This document shows, one piece after another, positions 1 to 13,969 of a stretch of DNA of 64,000 nt. The stretch's first letter is position 1, and every line of letters begins with the position of its first letter. The position numbers were made by a program, and so were the translations under genes. The DNA comes from Temnothorax longispinosus (Eukaryota; Arthropoda; Insecta; Hymenoptera; Formicidae). The notes beneath the pieces were generated by a model, which saw only the letters and a list, made by a program, of their open reading frames with translations, was not told the DNA's origin and did no database searches. The DNA lies in the NCBI RefSeq assembly GCF_030848805.1, contig NC_092365.1:19397049-19461048 (forward strand). The letters run 5' to 3'.

Positions 1-2540
1 AGAGCTGGCGTGGAACCGCGTTTTCGATGACACAATTAACAACATATTCGATTAGACACGCGTATCTGACCGCGAGCGACAGCAGCGTGCGTTGCGAATC
101 GAACAGCGGATAGAAATTGACGTTCGACGCTTGTATACGAATTGTTACCTGGCCCGCATTATGCTGTTAATAACGTGAAGTGTATAATCATAGTTATCAG
201 CGTGTTATTGATTACGTTGAAAGCATTAGACTCAGGCATCGTGGTGCACGCGATGCAAATTCGCTGCCTAACCGCAAATAACGTACTGTAAATTATCCTG
301 AGCTCGGCCGGCTGCCGAATCTGTCCTTTCGCATACAGAACGTGCGGAGAAACATCAAAGGTAAATACGCTCGCGATATTATGGATTTTCCAGTAGAGCC
401 AGCGAAATCTCTCGTGAGTCGCTTTCGAAAATAGTCGCTTTTAAAATAGTTGCTTTTAAAATTTTAACGGATAAATCCGTCGAAGAGTATTTTTGACGCA
501 GAGACACGAGTCGACACTTTTGCCGTCAATCGAAGATGACATCAGCGTCACTAAAAAAACAAGAAAAAAAACATTTTTACTGGAAGGATGTGCCACGAGC
601 GAAAACGGATATGGCACCTGCGAGGGAACCAGGTCAGAAGGTCTCGTTTTCGCGCCGTTGCCGTTGGGTCACGTTGGGAATCGATGATGCCGTTTCGTGA
701 ATTCAGAACGAAAGAGTGATATTTTTGTCGAACGCGACTGATAATAGAATTTCAGATCGATGATAAGGCATTGAACGAAATGACATTTGGTCGAATAGGT
801 TTTGTATAAAATATCAGCAGGAATTTTTCTCCATTTATTTTGTATTTTATTATATAGGTAGAAAGAATAAAAAGTTTTACGCGTAATTTTTAAATGTGTG
901 CGGTTTAGTTTATTAAAAGCATTCGTATCACGAGATGCAAATCGAATTCAATTCTGTCGGTTCACCGTACGGGAAATAATATATTGGAATGAATCCATTA
1001 AAACTTCAAATGAATACGGTAGAGGAAGAGAATTAAACTCCTATTTTCATGTATCTGTTTATTAGTGTAATCTTTCCTCAGTGGTCGCACTAAACAAACT
1101 GTTAGCAAAATATTTTTAATTTGTTGAGTATATTTGTTTTGCAATTATTTATTTTCGCATTTAATTTGAAAGTTGTTTCATTTAACTATAAGCTTTACTA
1201 ACTGAAGCTAACAGTTAAACGAAAACATTTGGATCTCGTGTAAACGGTGAAATTTCAAATTTTCTGTATAACGATGAGTTTAGCCAAAAATTATTGTTTT
1301 AAACGCAAATAATTGTCATTTATCCTTTTCTGTGAAAATCTGTTTCAAAATCTCTGACTTTTCCGCTGATAATACTAACTGCATAACCCTATCTTACAAT
1401 TCCAATCTTACTATTCTTTACTCTACTCACCACTTCATCGTTATATCTTTCTTTTTGTGAACAGTTCTTTTCCTATTTTTTGATCCGTTCGCTTATTCAC
1501 TGCCTGCCACTCACTCTGCGCATCAAGATAAAAGCAAATATGCGAATCTCGGCATTTCAGACAGAAACGAGGATATTGTTAGAAGGAGTGACGGAATCTC
1601 AATGAGATATTGACATGCGAGATTTTTAACGCCTTGTTCAATATCCAAAGATAGCGAATTATCAGAGCATACAGGAACGCACGGGCAAAAATGCATTTTT
1701 TTTAAGTAAGAAGAATTTTTGTGATACATGTGTTCATATCACATTATCAATCAGTTATTGAGTTAACACTATGTTTGATACCTATAGCATATAACGATAC
1801 AATAATTATTATATTTGTAACATATAAAACTATGTTATTTATGAAATGTAGAAAGTCCTAGAAAAATTAAGAATGAAGAAATGTTTTGCTATATCTGATC
1901 ACGATTATGAATTCAAATCTCTTAAATAATTTAATGTTATTTACAAGAAAACTTTTTCTTTTGTGGGCAAGAAATTTTATAAACGGTAGATTATAATAAT
2001 AGAAGTTCAAAATGGAATGCAACGAAATCTGCAGCTTACACAATTGATCGTGGATGATAAATTGTTCCGTGGTCAAACAATTTCTATTCTTTCTCGTTTT
2101 TTTCGATCTGCAGAACTAAGCAAACCTTTGTGCACCTTTTTCCGCGTTTGGATTTGCTCCGCTCTTTCGCCTAGTCGCAATTCTGCCAGACGCGCGCTAT
2201 ACGTCGCCACGAAAGGATGTGAACAAGCGCTTTTCGTACATTACCCGAACAGGCCGTGTCCTTGGCCGTCGTGCCTGCCGTTCTTCTGACACGAGAAGAG
2301 AACGAAGAAGTCTGGAGACAAATAGCGTGGCTGAAAAAAGAATAAGAGCAGGGATGGCAGACGGACCGCGCGCGTCTCGTCCCAAACTTTCATTGTATCT
2401 TAGAGACGGCTGGATATTACGAGCGCGAGAGATGTTTCTGCCCCCTTCCCTCGTTCTTCTCTATCTCCGTCTTCCTTGTACGTCCTCGTCTTGTTTCCTG
2501 CATCCCTAGCTCGTTTCTCTATATGTTTCCTGACAGATAC
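1..2540. other. Non-coding stretch, no gene recognised
   Basis: Mixed AT-rich and CpG-rich sequence. Short ORFs are present in several frames at 1500-2500 but overlap each other on both strands and resemble no family I know. Two POU/octamer-type 8-mers (ATGCAAAT) lie at 253-260 and 935-942. A 15-bp near-repeat (aaaatagtYgctttt) occurs twice in tandem at about 427-460. Nothing here supports an exon or an RNA gene. Confidence 0.6.
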
Positions 2541-5500
2541 TAATGGTTCGCTAGAGTTCGCTAGAGTAGAGAATGCGAGATTCGTGGAAGGTGCGGCGAA
2601 AGGATTGCTTGATGCTCTTCTTTTAGCAATCTTTAGGTGAGTTGCAAAAATCAGATTGTTAGGATATTTGAACTTGATATCGAAGAGTTATATATTCGCC
2701 CATGCGATACGTATGTAATGGTTAATTGAAATGAAAGCATAAATGTTATTTCTTCACATATGAAAAGAACGTATTGTACAATATTGCCAAATATTTGGGA
2801 AAGAATATACCCTTTGACAATAATTTTTATAAGAGTTAACGGGGTTAAATTACATCGAATTCGAGCGTATTATAATTTTGCGAGAGGAATAGTAATATAG
2901 AAAAACGTAGATATATATATCGCGAAGAACGAATTATTTGCACTGTCAATCGTAAAAAGAAAGACGTCATTAAGATATTGTCGCTTTCCCGATGGCGTCG
3001 AATCCTGATAATGATGTTTTATGATCGATCACGCGTAAAATCCTTTTGTTAGGTCATCAACTCTCATGTGGAACATAATATATTTCACGCATTTGTTCTC
3101 GAGACTCAACGAATCGAAATATGACGTTCTACATCAAGAAATAGGGAAACAGTTATATTTCTCGCTGTACGGAAAAGGCCGACACAGCTTTACTTTTCAA
3201 TTTTTTCGATCACGTGCCACGATTTTATCAACAACAAATGTTTTAACAGTAGAAGAAACTTTTGAGATATATAAATCAATCGTTCACGAATGATATGGAA
3301 TATTGATTTTTCCGTGATGGATACGTTTCATATCGCTCTCGTCCTACATTTCGACAATCAGATATTATAGGATAAACTGGTCCAGAGAGCAGGTTGAAGA
3401 ATTTATGGTTATCGCATGTAGTTTTTGTTACATTCTCGCTTCGCGAGGATTTGCGAATGTTCTCGGAGAAAGAGCGGAGCCTCGCACGTCTTCCGAAAGG
3501 AAACTAGGTACGGAAACTGGCCGATGATTAAAGTTCTCATTTTCTTAAGTACTCGAAGCACCGCTTTTCGCGTGGCACTATCTCAGAGAACGACACGACT
3601 TCTTCGGCGAGTAGTACGGGCTCCACTCTTTGCTCTTTGCTCTTACGATGTGGCTGATGGACCACGTACGAAACGTCGTATTTTAATAGGAATCTTTTAC
3701 GGCGCCAGAGTGTAAGTAAAGCCGTTTTCTCCGTTGGGTTGTATTTCATCGGTCTGATCCGACCCGAGTCCCTTTTCGCGCGATTCCATATAGCAAAATC
3801 TGCGGCAAAAAGGAAATCTGCGTCTCCCCGGAGGCGTCAAATCTCTTCGTCCCCGCGTATTCCCTTTTTCGGTTAACTGAGAAGATTGGGTGAACGGTCT
3901 CGTTGAATTATTATTAGGTACTTTCTCTCTCCGATTATGTCAACTGGGAATCTAATGTGGAAATACAAAAATTGAAGATAACGTTCGTTTGGTCGATCGC
4001 ATACCCATATTGTCGAATTACACTAGTATGTTATTTTAGGTAACATTTGTAAATCTTGTCACCAACGAAATATTATTATATTTACCTCTTTATTAATCAT
4101 TATATTATGTAACTATATAAATAGAAAAAATAATAATCTGTGTCCTATATTTGTTAGCTAAAACCTAAATTTAATACAGCGATATGCGAGAAAGAAATAA
4201 TAGTAATAATAATAATTTTGCATTTGTTTATGCATTTGTATTACATGGCAGAAACGAAACTAGAATCAGTTTAGAAATTTATACTTTTCAGTGCATTTAT
4301 AGGTTTGGAGACTCACGGCTGTCCTTACAAATTTCGCAGAGTAAAGCAGGAGATGACGGCGGATAGACAGTATATTGTTTAGAACTTGTAAAATGATATG
4401 CAAATATCGTGCTATATGTTCCCATTTCGCTCTGGATACCGTTCTTTCTCATTCGCTTTTTCGTATTTGTTTCTTTAGATTATTTTAATTGACACTGAAA
4501 AATGCAGTGATTTTAAAGGAGAGATACTTTAGCACGATTGCAAATTTTAATACCTTGAGTGAGACGAATCGGGAGAATGGCGACTAATTTCACTATATTA
4601 TGTTTGATGCATTCGTCTCACAGTCTTAATTATTTATGCGTCGGCGTCGCCTTCGCCACATGACACAACGGAGTATTGCCAAGTACGAAGCAAGACCTAT
4701 ATATATGATATTACTTTCAAAATTGTACAGCTTTGTACGTAAAATTATTTTATTCTAGCGGAACATTGATTGCGCAACGAACGTTTAACATTAATGTACG
4801 CGATAAATAAAATTCAAGAAAAGTGATGTTAACTGAATAACAAGGATTGAACAATATTTTATATGCATTGCCAAAAATTTATCAATAATATTAAATAGGG
4901 CTACGTATATGTGAATACGTTAATAAAATATCATATGATATAAAGAAAAAATAATAATATCTTTTCTTCTATTTTACATAATACTTTCCATGCAATATAA
5001 ATCTTTGTGCTCTACACCGATGCAAGAGATCCTGTGTAAAATCTCAAAAGACATGCCGTAACCGAGGAGAGAAAACGTTTAGCGGTCGCGTCTCAGATTT
5101 TGAGCGAGCGACAACATATCAAATATTCATGTAAATCACGCCGACTGACGTATCCATTTCGTGGTTTCAATTATTTACGCGGCAATGTCGCTGCCGGTTT
5201 CCAGTTCTTTCCATGATGTGGCAACCAGCACGGCACGGCACATGGTTGTATATCGATCTCGTCTCGTGTTTCTATCAAGCCGTACGACGTGAGCGTTTAT
5301 TTTGGGATGAATGCTTTCCCTGTTCGCGTCCGAAAAACGAGAATAATGAAGAAACGTGATTGCCGACAGTTTCATAATCGGATATCCATGCTGTGCTGTA
5401 AATAACGCAGAAATTTCGCGATTTATTTCTAGTGGCACAGTCATATGGTGGACTTATATGCGTTTCATAGCAATAGTCGGCGAATGTATTTTAATTCAAA

Positions 5501-7000
5501 ACTCGGTTTATTACATCAAGATAAGATGGTTGCGGTGCAGCGACCTTTTATAAATACGCACCTCGTCTCAAAAAGCATACAGCTTTTACGACTAAGCATT
5601 TATGGCTTTTATTAAAAGAACCTCTTCATATATTTTTTATCATGGCTATATTTTTTGCTATTACTAATATAGAAAAATTTATAATCTATTTATAACAATC
5701 TACTCTACTATATGCGATTGGTAAAGTGCACAAACACGAATACGTAATTAATTGGAGAATGTAAATATTCACGAGATTCAGAAAAATATTGTAGAAAAAC
5801 AGTTTTACATTTTTTTTTAAACCATAAAATATCATTTTATATTCATTTTCATATTTTATATTCATATTGCTTAAAATATCATCCAAAATTTCGCATAATA
5901 TTGATTGCTTGTGCAATGATAACAAACATTTTTTGCGTCAAAAATTGCAAATGTTGCTTTCAACGATACTGCCTTAATCAAAACAATTATGATTAATTTA
6001 TAAAATTGTTGAACTGTTTTTTCAAATCTTTTTTTGAATAGCAGACAAATTATATATTCATCTAATTTTTGAATCATGTTATGCATGTAAACGGGAAATT
6101 AAGTCAAAATTAAATATAGGTAAAAAAAAAAGAAAAATTTGAAATTTCTCTAAATCGATAGATTGACGGAATGTGCAGCCAGATTTTGAATGTAACTATA
6201 CGGATTATTTCTAGAACAAATTTACCGTCATTAATTTGTCGTTTCTGGTTCATTTTACATCGATGCGATACGAATAATCGGCAGATCGATGATAAAAGCC
6301 CGATCGGGGCTTTTACAAGATGCTCGTAAAGCCCACGTTCCATCGGCGCTCGTAAGTTCTCCGTACTTCGGCTAACGCGTCGCCGTAATTACAAGCAAAG
6401 GTGAAAATACATCATCCTGTTCTACAGTCCTCTAATAGACAGGCATTACGAGCTAATTTAACGGCGTATTTTATACGGTATCCAGAAACGCGCATTTCGC
6501 CCTTGTGTTTCCGCGGCGCGGCTGAATGTCGCATAATTGCATAACGAAGGACGGTCGAAAAGGCGAAAAATTTGACGCGCTTAGACCTGGTTCCTTTTTT
6601 TCCCCTTTTCACATAGTCGACAGCGCACATTAGCCGGACGTTAGCGTCAGCCGTTATTGCGCGACTCGGTTTTCTGAAAAATTTGCGGTGCGTCGTCGCT
6701 GCTGCGAGTAAGTGCCGGGGACTGCACACGATGGAAGGTTCCGGTGGAACGGTGCGGCACGTATAAACCGTATTAATCCGCATAGCGCGCATCAAGGCGA
6801 CCATTTTTCAAATAAATCTTAACCGTGTTATCGAACATTTTTATATCGGGGACAAAATCGAAACCTTTCATTGAAGTTTTCATACTTTATTTCTCACAAA
6901 TTTTAATTTCTTTTGATAAGCAAAGATTCGATAACGGAAGGTTTAAATTCGAGATGTATTTGATTACTTAATCCTCTGAAGAAGATTCTATTCTATATTT
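2541..7000. other. Non-coding stretch, no gene recognised
   Basis: Mostly AT-rich unique sequence with CpG-rich islets around 3400-3850, 5040-5350 and 6350-6800. A perfect 10-bp tandem doublet (GTTCGCTAGA) lies at 2546-2565. An 11-bp inverted repeat (GTGAGACGAAT) has its two arms at 4559-4569 and 4611-4621. An octamer-type site is at 4398-4405. AT-rich direct-repeat-like sequence fills 5820-5900. The open frames are short, arginine- or histidine-rich and overlapping, as expected by chance. Confidence 0.6.
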
Positions 7001-8283
7001 AGCTAAGTGATAATAATTGATGCGATTGACGCACTAACAAGCGAGGAAATACCGAGATAATGATGTTCTTTTTCGAGAGGGGGTTGCCATGGAATTTTTG
7101 CGAATTTTTCCCCGACACCGCAGGACGAACTGTCGTACAAAAACCTCTCCATTTGCTCTCGTCCGTTTCGAAAGTAGTCCTAGAAATGTGGCAGGCACGT
7201 AAGCGCGGCCTATGCACGTGATATGCACTTGTAAGGGGGATGCGCGTCGTATGCGGTGAATAACCCTTGAAATATCACCGAGACCCTCTCTTCACGGGAC
7301 ACGTGCGGAACACGGTCACGTTTTTCTGACCGCGATGGAGGAGATGCCACCGGCTGCAAACGCGTGCGCGACCGAAAAAGAAGTGGTTCGCGCCGTTTAT
7401 CTCTCGATGCATTTATTCGTCAGACCGATGTGCATGTATATAGCCACGGCTTTCGTTCTCGAGAAGGACCAACCCGGCGAATCGATTTAGGTCATTCAGC
7501 TACGGCATTATACCGGCGCTCGATGGCTCGGTTTAGATGGAAATGGATCCGCTACGGGGTTGGGCGCGTCGGATTTGTCGGTATGGACGCGCGACTGTTT
7601 CCGCGAGGAACGCGGAACAGAAAAAAATAACCTCACGATATATGCTATAAATTTGCAGGCGGAGAATTTACAGGTATTTCGATTTTGTTATGTGTGACGA
7701 TGCGAATATGGGTAGCGTGTGTAATTAATGTGTAATTAAAAAATATGGGTTCCCTGTATAATTTACTGTTCACTCTTTAAAGTTGGTTTTTTCACTTTCG
7801 CGTCCATACATTTTATACATTCTGCAAAGGATTATTCATTGATATAATTCATAATTTAGACTGTCGAGATAGAAATGGAGTATAAATGCGTATATATATA
7901 TATATACAAAAAATATCTCTTTAAATATCTATCTCTCTTATATTAATATTCAGATACGACGGAAGAATCGAGAGACGCGATTAAGCGCTGTCGTAATTAA
8001 TTCTGCACCTGCTTGCATTTACGGAGGGAGATCAACACGAAGAAACCTAATTTACACCCTTCTCCCTTCTGGATATCGTAAACACAAGGTTGAATGAGCG
8101 TGGACGGTAATTTCATCAGTTTACAAACACGAGCGCTCATTAAAATACGTATCTATCCATGCGTCTGGCTACATGCGTCCGTTACTCCTTGTTCGGCTTA
8201 GGAGAACGAATTCAAGTTTTCGCTGACTATTTACTGTAAAATAAAGTGCGAACAAAGCTAATTCGTGCCCACGTAGAAGACTA
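7001..8283. other. Non-coding stretch, no gene recognised
   Basis: A CpG-rich part at 7190-7620 has one 88-codon frame of arginine-rich composition that I do not take as coding. It is followed by AT-rich sequence with a (TA)8 run at 7891-7906. The sequence around 7960-8230 is of mixed composition without obvious repeats and could be cis-regulatory, but nothing in it proves that. Confidence 0.55.
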
Positions 8284-8768
8284 TTTAATTTGACATATAA
8301 AACATATCATTGGGATTGTTAATGTACCAATTAGCACATATATACGTGTATAATGCGCCGTTGCCAATGTTTACCTATGATGTAAATTAATTTGCTTTAC
8401 GGTGAGTGAATATACTGTATTAGATCCGAGAAATATACTTCAAAAGACAACATCTTCGCACTGTTCCAACAATCGCGCTATTGACATTAGGTAGACTTGT
8501 GAATTATCAATAATTTTTTCATCGTCAGTTTTTTTATTTGATACATAAAGCATATATTATTGGGATTATTAACATACCAATTAGCACCTACACATAATAC
8601 GCCGTTGCCAGTGTTTACCTATGTAATATAATTTGCTTTGCAGTACGCTTACGCGAATGTACCGTATTATATATCTGAGAAATACTAGACAACGTCTTCG
8701 CACTGCTTCAACAACCGCGCTATTTACATTAGACGTAATTTATGAATTATCAATAATTTTTTTTGTCG
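8284..8768. repeat. Diverged tandem duplication, two units of about 240 bp
   Basis: Two head-to-tail copies are visible, about 8284-8528 and 8532-8768, offset by about 246 bp. They share blocks in the same order: a catatYattgggatt start, the block YaccaattagcacMta, the block cgccgttgccaRtgttta, cttcgcactgYt, caacaaYcgcgctatt, and gaattatcaataatttttt at the end. Substitutions and small indels put identity at roughly 80 percent by eye. No terminal repeats or coding potential are seen. It may be a local duplication or two tandem copies of an unknown dispersed repeat. Confidence 0.85.
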
Positions 8769-10275
8769 GCTGTTGAGCTATGCAACTAAAGAACAGAGAT
8801 TTATGTCTTTTACGTTCGTTCGTTCAGGTTTAACAAAATTATCTGCCCGCCTGTCGCTCAGGGAAGTTTCGAAATTTCACGATCGGATAATCGCGTTCGC
8901 GGAATACTAATGCATTTAGCGCATTCGTCAGGACGAATCGGTTGTCGCGCGATCATGCGCGGACAGTGATGCTCAACGTGACTTTATTTATGCGGACAGT
9001 GCTGGCTCATAAATCTCGGCCGGCCGGGATCGGGCTAATCGGGAATGCAGATGCGTACACAGATTCCTATGTCGAATGGAAGGGAAGAAATTTCGAAATT
9101 TCGATCGGCGTTCACCGATGCAGCGGCGGGCCCCGATACGTCTGTCGTCGTTCCGGCTCCGCGCCGCGCATGTTTATTGTCGCATAATGCATAGCATTAT
9201 GTAAATCGGCGTTTCAGCGCTTACGCCTGCACGCCACGCGAATAAACCGTGTCGATATGTTAATGTAACAATAACGGGCGGTTGCTGTCGCATCGCTCGC
9301 GTTTATTGCAAACGTACTCGGATAAATGATAGCGAATGCGCGCGACTTTCGTCCGCTTTACGGATCGTCTAATGGCGAAATTTTTAAGAGACTACTTTTG
9401 TGTAATACCTAATATGCATATTAGACGTTCTATATGTTTGATCAGAATTCTTAACAATTGCAACAGAGACAAATTGCGAATTTAAAACCTCTACATGCAT
9501 CGCAATAATCTGTTGCAAAAGGTATTATCTAAAAGACAGACGCTTGACATTTATTTTTATATTATCCGTTTTAATACAAAGATGAAGATAGGATTACACG
9601 GGATATTGTAAATGGCAAAAATGAACTGCGAGGAGCGAGTTAACAAATTGGAAAATGATAAAGGATAACCGTAGAGACAATTACGCTTAAAAGCTGAATA
9701 TCCGAGTTTAACGAAATAGAGTGAGATAAAAATTAGAATGCGAAATTCTAGCACACTTTAATGAATGTGTAGAGTATATCCGAAGCAGAGTTGAAAGATA
9801 ATAACCAGTTCGTGCACAGCGTAGACTTGGCGCACCTGTTACTTGCGGGTTTCCAATTAAAAGTCAACTAAAGAAAAGTATATGTCTGTATTAAATTATA
9901 CATGTACTTTCTTAATTGCATTCTTAAAAAAAAATTCTCGTTCGCTGCATTTTAAAATCAATAATGGAATTAAGTCTTTTAACTTCAAAGAAATATTTTA
10001 TATACGCTTTATATCGTTTCATGTATTATAGTTAATACCAAAATCATGCATGTATTATTATCTGCCATTATTATTCAACGTATATTTGTTCAGAATTAAA
10101 TAGTGTAACGAATGGGATTCTCTCCTCTTTCTCTCTCTCCAAAAATATCCACTAATCATAACATACTGGCAGTGATATGACCGCTTTATTCAATACATGC
10201 GTTTATCAGTTTCGTTTTATCATTTAGTATAACATTATCAAGAGTCATCAACATTGTAGCACGACGTTCCAACAA
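8769..10275. other. Non-coding stretch, no gene recognised
   Basis: CpG-rich sequence at about 8810-9380 gives way to AT-rich sequence to 10275. A frame at 8942-9187 is open for 81 codons in the CpG-rich part but has no recognisable motif. The CpG-rich part has the mixed, repeat-free look of a conserved non-coding element, which only a cross-species alignment could show. Confidence 0.5.
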
Positions 10276-10512
10276 TTAATTTCGATTGGCAGCAATCACG
10301 CCGTCTGCCAATTTTATTACAAACTCCAAAACTCGTTCGACGTTCTCATCTCCCGTCCCTCCTGGCAATGGGCAATCACGTTCGCGCCGAATGCGAAGAA
10401 GCGGCCGGGCGTCAATTAACGCCAATAATGCAAGTGTCAACGTCGCGGAAATTATGTCTGAGGAGTTAGGCCGAAACCGCATAAGATCATTCGCGCGATT
10501 TTCATTCTGCAT
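10276..10512 (-). CDS. Possible small ORF or exon, unknown product (low confidence)
   Basis: This frame encodes 78 residues. A hydrophobic stretch of about 15 residues rich in Leu, Ala and Ile (SATLTLALLALIDA, near residues 22-35) is followed by a basic segment, a Cys-Pro-Leu-Pro-Gly-Gly-Thr-Gly turn, and an amphipathic end (ENVERVLEFVIKLADGV) before TAA. The composition is more protein-like than that of most open frames here. I do not recognise it. The opposite strand is open over the same interval, so chance is a real alternative. It could be a small membrane or secreted peptide, an exon piece, or noise. A (CT)n tract lies about 95 bp upstream of the putative start. Confidence 0.15.
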   Translation of the reverse strand: MQNENRANDLMRFRPNSSDIISATLTLALLALIDARPLLRIRRERDCPLPGGTGDENVERVLEFVIKLADGVIAANRN

Positions 10513-10605
10513 TCTCGCGGTTCACGTTTCAAAACGACATTGACCATGAAGTCATAGTCTTGCGACTTGTAACGCAAGTTACCGCTACTTTTCGAATATT
10601 TTATT

Positions 10606-10729
<124 letters not shown>

Positions 10730-13700
10730 TTCATCCACAAATGTCAGTGCTTGCACCTTCGAGAACCACCGATTTGAAAGCGATATAGTGCAATGTACGC
10801 AACACGTGGCGATATCGTTCCTCGACGTGACATTTGAATATTTATCGAGCGTAATGCTCATCGAATATTTACATCAAAATGCCAGATAAAATTTATGACA
10901 AATGATTAAAATTCATGCGCTTTGTCAATTTGCATTTGACGTATTTTACCATGATTGAAAGGAAACTAATCTAACGGCGGCACTTTTCGAGCTTTTAATA
11001 TACTTCGTTGCTCTCAATATATATAATGTTTATATAATATGTATATATACATATATTATGATTTCAGTATGTTCATCAACTTCTTAAAACTTAATTGACA
11101 CAAAAAGAATTAAATTTTTTTCATGTAACGTCAAATTAATTATTTTGTTGCAGCAAAGTCTCGGTATGGCGAAATAAACGAGATCGTAATTTCGTTTTAC
11201 GTCGGTGTTAATTTCTGTTACAACGTATAGCATAATCAAACGACTCTCGTTATACGGTCCCTTGTGCCCGTGACATGTTAATTACCCGTAATACCGCCAT
11301 GATCTTTTCGTGATTATGAACGGTGCAGGATGTTAATATTACAGCGCATTATAATAATGTACATAGACCCGCCTGTGGAAAGTGTTCACAAAAGCGACTT
11401 TGCGTCTGTGACGTGTATATTAACACATCTGACGGCTGTTTTCAGTTGTTTATAGTGAAATAAAATGAAGTGATTATCAAGAAGATGTCATTCTAAACAT
11501 TTTGCGCTACACATTTATGCCGCTAAATTAAATTTAAAAGAATTTTACGGTTTAAGAAGAAGTTTCTCTCTCTTTAAAAACTATTTTTACTGGATTAATA
11601 TAAATTACTAATAATCTTACAGTCATACGTTAGCAACTATTTCAGCGAATTATTAAAATTTAAACGGACGTTTCATCAGATTAAAACTTTAATTTTCGAA
11701 TCGCTGATATGAAAGATCTTCTATGTGTATTTAAGGGCAACCGAGGATTGCACTACGGTCGTGAATCGTGAACTTCTCCTTAATTTGCATCCTCCATTTC
11801 TCTGGTTTATTCAGAGGAATAGAACCGTTGAAAGGCGTCACATCTCGCGTTACTTCGCCGACAGTAGTAAAGCTGTTCATAGATGGTGTTGTCCGCTCAT
11901 CAGATTTCCCAGTGGAAAAAGAAATTCAAGATGAAATTTTCTTGAAAACGTCTAACCCGTGACGCTCGTTTTAGCATCTCTCCAGATGGTCAGACGTTAC
12001 TTCCCGGTCGGTTACGTTTTCCCGTGTCTCTCAACGAGACACGAAGTTGTAAGATTGTCGGACGAAGAAGAGAGAGACAGAGTGACTGGGGGATGGCGGT
12101 GGCGGCGGCGGCGAATGAGACAGTCGAGGGTCGCGAGAAATGACTTTTCGTCCCCCGAGGATATCTTTGCTCCCGGAAATATGGATATAGGCAATTAAAA
12201 TTACGTGACAGCGGAACGGCGGGAGAAGACGAGAAGGGGGGAATACGATGAGGGGCGAGAGATGCAACGCTGCGAGGGAAAACGAAGGGAGTAATGATGG
12301 GGCGACGATCCCTCCACTTCGAACCCACTTTACGTCCGTCTGCGCGAAGAAGCGGCGGAAGCGCATGATGGAGAGCGAAAAGGAGTCGCGGAAGGATTTA
12401 TCGTCCTGGCGCGCGAGGTGCGCCGGTGTGACCTAGAATTATTGCTCTGGAAGAGTGTCGTTGCCGACAACGATGGCGTCGACGACGAGGATGAGGACGA
12501 GGTCGGACTCGACGATCGGCTCGATCCCGTAGAGACAATCCGTTATTTTCCGATAGCGAGCGCGTCGTTGTCGTTTTTTGATACGTCACGTTTCGCCCAT
12601 CGTCGCCGGCTGTTCCGTAACAAAGTTTCTCGCCATTTGCGGAAAATTGTTTCTCCGAATATTGCTCGTGCCGTTTTGAGCAATCTTTAATCTACATTTT
12701 TATGAGACGTATCGCATTAACAGATAACTACTAACATTTTTAAATAGTTACCTTGGAGTAGCGACGTAACTGTGAATATTTATGATTGTAAATTTATAAC
12801 GGAGGGGACGTGTCATAGGGAAAAACGAATTAACACGTTGTATTTTAGAATTTGCTCTCCCCTTTATTGCTTTACTGTGACCTCAATCTATAGAACGTAA
12901 CATGAAAGGCGAAAATATTCGCGCCGCTTGTTGCTTGTGAAATTGCATTATCTACGTTGATACGCTTGCTTATGGAATCGGAAAAGACGTGACCTTTGAA
13001 AATTCCTCGGCAAAGCGCTTCTCATTGTCAGAAAAGAATTCGGCTGACAAGTGAATTCGTTGAACGCTCAGTTGACGCATGGTCGTAATTTCTGTTTGGT
13101 GTTCCAGTCAATGTCCCCGGTCGAGAAAGCGCGAGGGGCGCTGAAGCAACGTGAACTTTGAAGCTGTCGAAAAGTTTCTCCGGGATTTCCTACGGATGCC
13201 CCGTTCCGCGAACTGTACGACAGCTCGCAGTCGCGGATCGAATAGAAAGAGACTCCGCTTTGTCGAGAATCTGATGCAGACAGCAGTCACTCCGCCGCGC
13301 CGCGCCGTCCGGATGGAAAACTCTTGAGCTTGCCCGACTTTGCTGACTTTAGCGATCGCGAGCATAAGCGATATTTAGCCGCTTCAAGTATCAACTTCAA
13401 GTTGTCAACTTCGCCACCTTCGCCTCGCGCGTCAATAAGTCGGAAGATGGAATTCAAGTGCGCGCGATACATCGCGAATTGCGCGTGACGATGTACATTA
13501 CGACGATATATAAAGGAAGATTTCCAGAGATGTATTTTCATGCTGAATCGCTGTTCAGCGCGGAGTTGCGCGAAAGGAATCGTAGCGTCTTATCGATTCT
13601 AACATATTCTTCGAGGTCAGCCACAGCGAGATGTTCCCTATAGCATCTCTCACAATCAGTCCAGCCGATGTTTATTGAACGTCTCGCGACAAACTTCTTA

Positions 13701-13969
13701 TGACGTCGTTAACGATAACTCCTTCCCTCGTGCCGCGACTATCTGCCATTTTATTGTGTCGTTAGACAAGTTATTGTATTATTATTGGCCTCCTTGAATG
13801 GCTCATTGCCCGACTGTATCGTTCATATCATCTTTTTTTCTTTTTAACGTTTTATCTTGGTGAGCAATTTGTTGACGGTGAAGTGTCGCACAACAGAAAA
13901 GCCGTCGAATCTGAATTTTGGATGTGGCGTCTGTTCTATTAACGAGGTATGGGGACACGTTTGCGGGAT
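10730..13969. other. Non-coding stretch with a CpG-rich block, no gene recognised
   Basis: The first part is AT-rich, with an AT palindromic region near 11034-11058 and octamer-type sites at 10928-10935 and 11783-11790. A GC-rich, purine-biased block lies at about 11960-12700; four or more frames on both strands are open there and read as Arg-, Ser- or Asp/Glu-rich low-complexity peptides. That pattern reflects composition, so I call no gene. A further CpG-rich part lies at 13100-13640. Confidence 0.55.

Noticed and set aside
6293..6315. GC-containing hairpin followed by T residues, terminator-like (TAAAAGCCC, 5-nt loop, GGGCTTTTA)
   Set aside because: The window is eukaryotic, there is no gene upstream and no long T run; a 9-bp hairpin is expected by chance in 64 kb.
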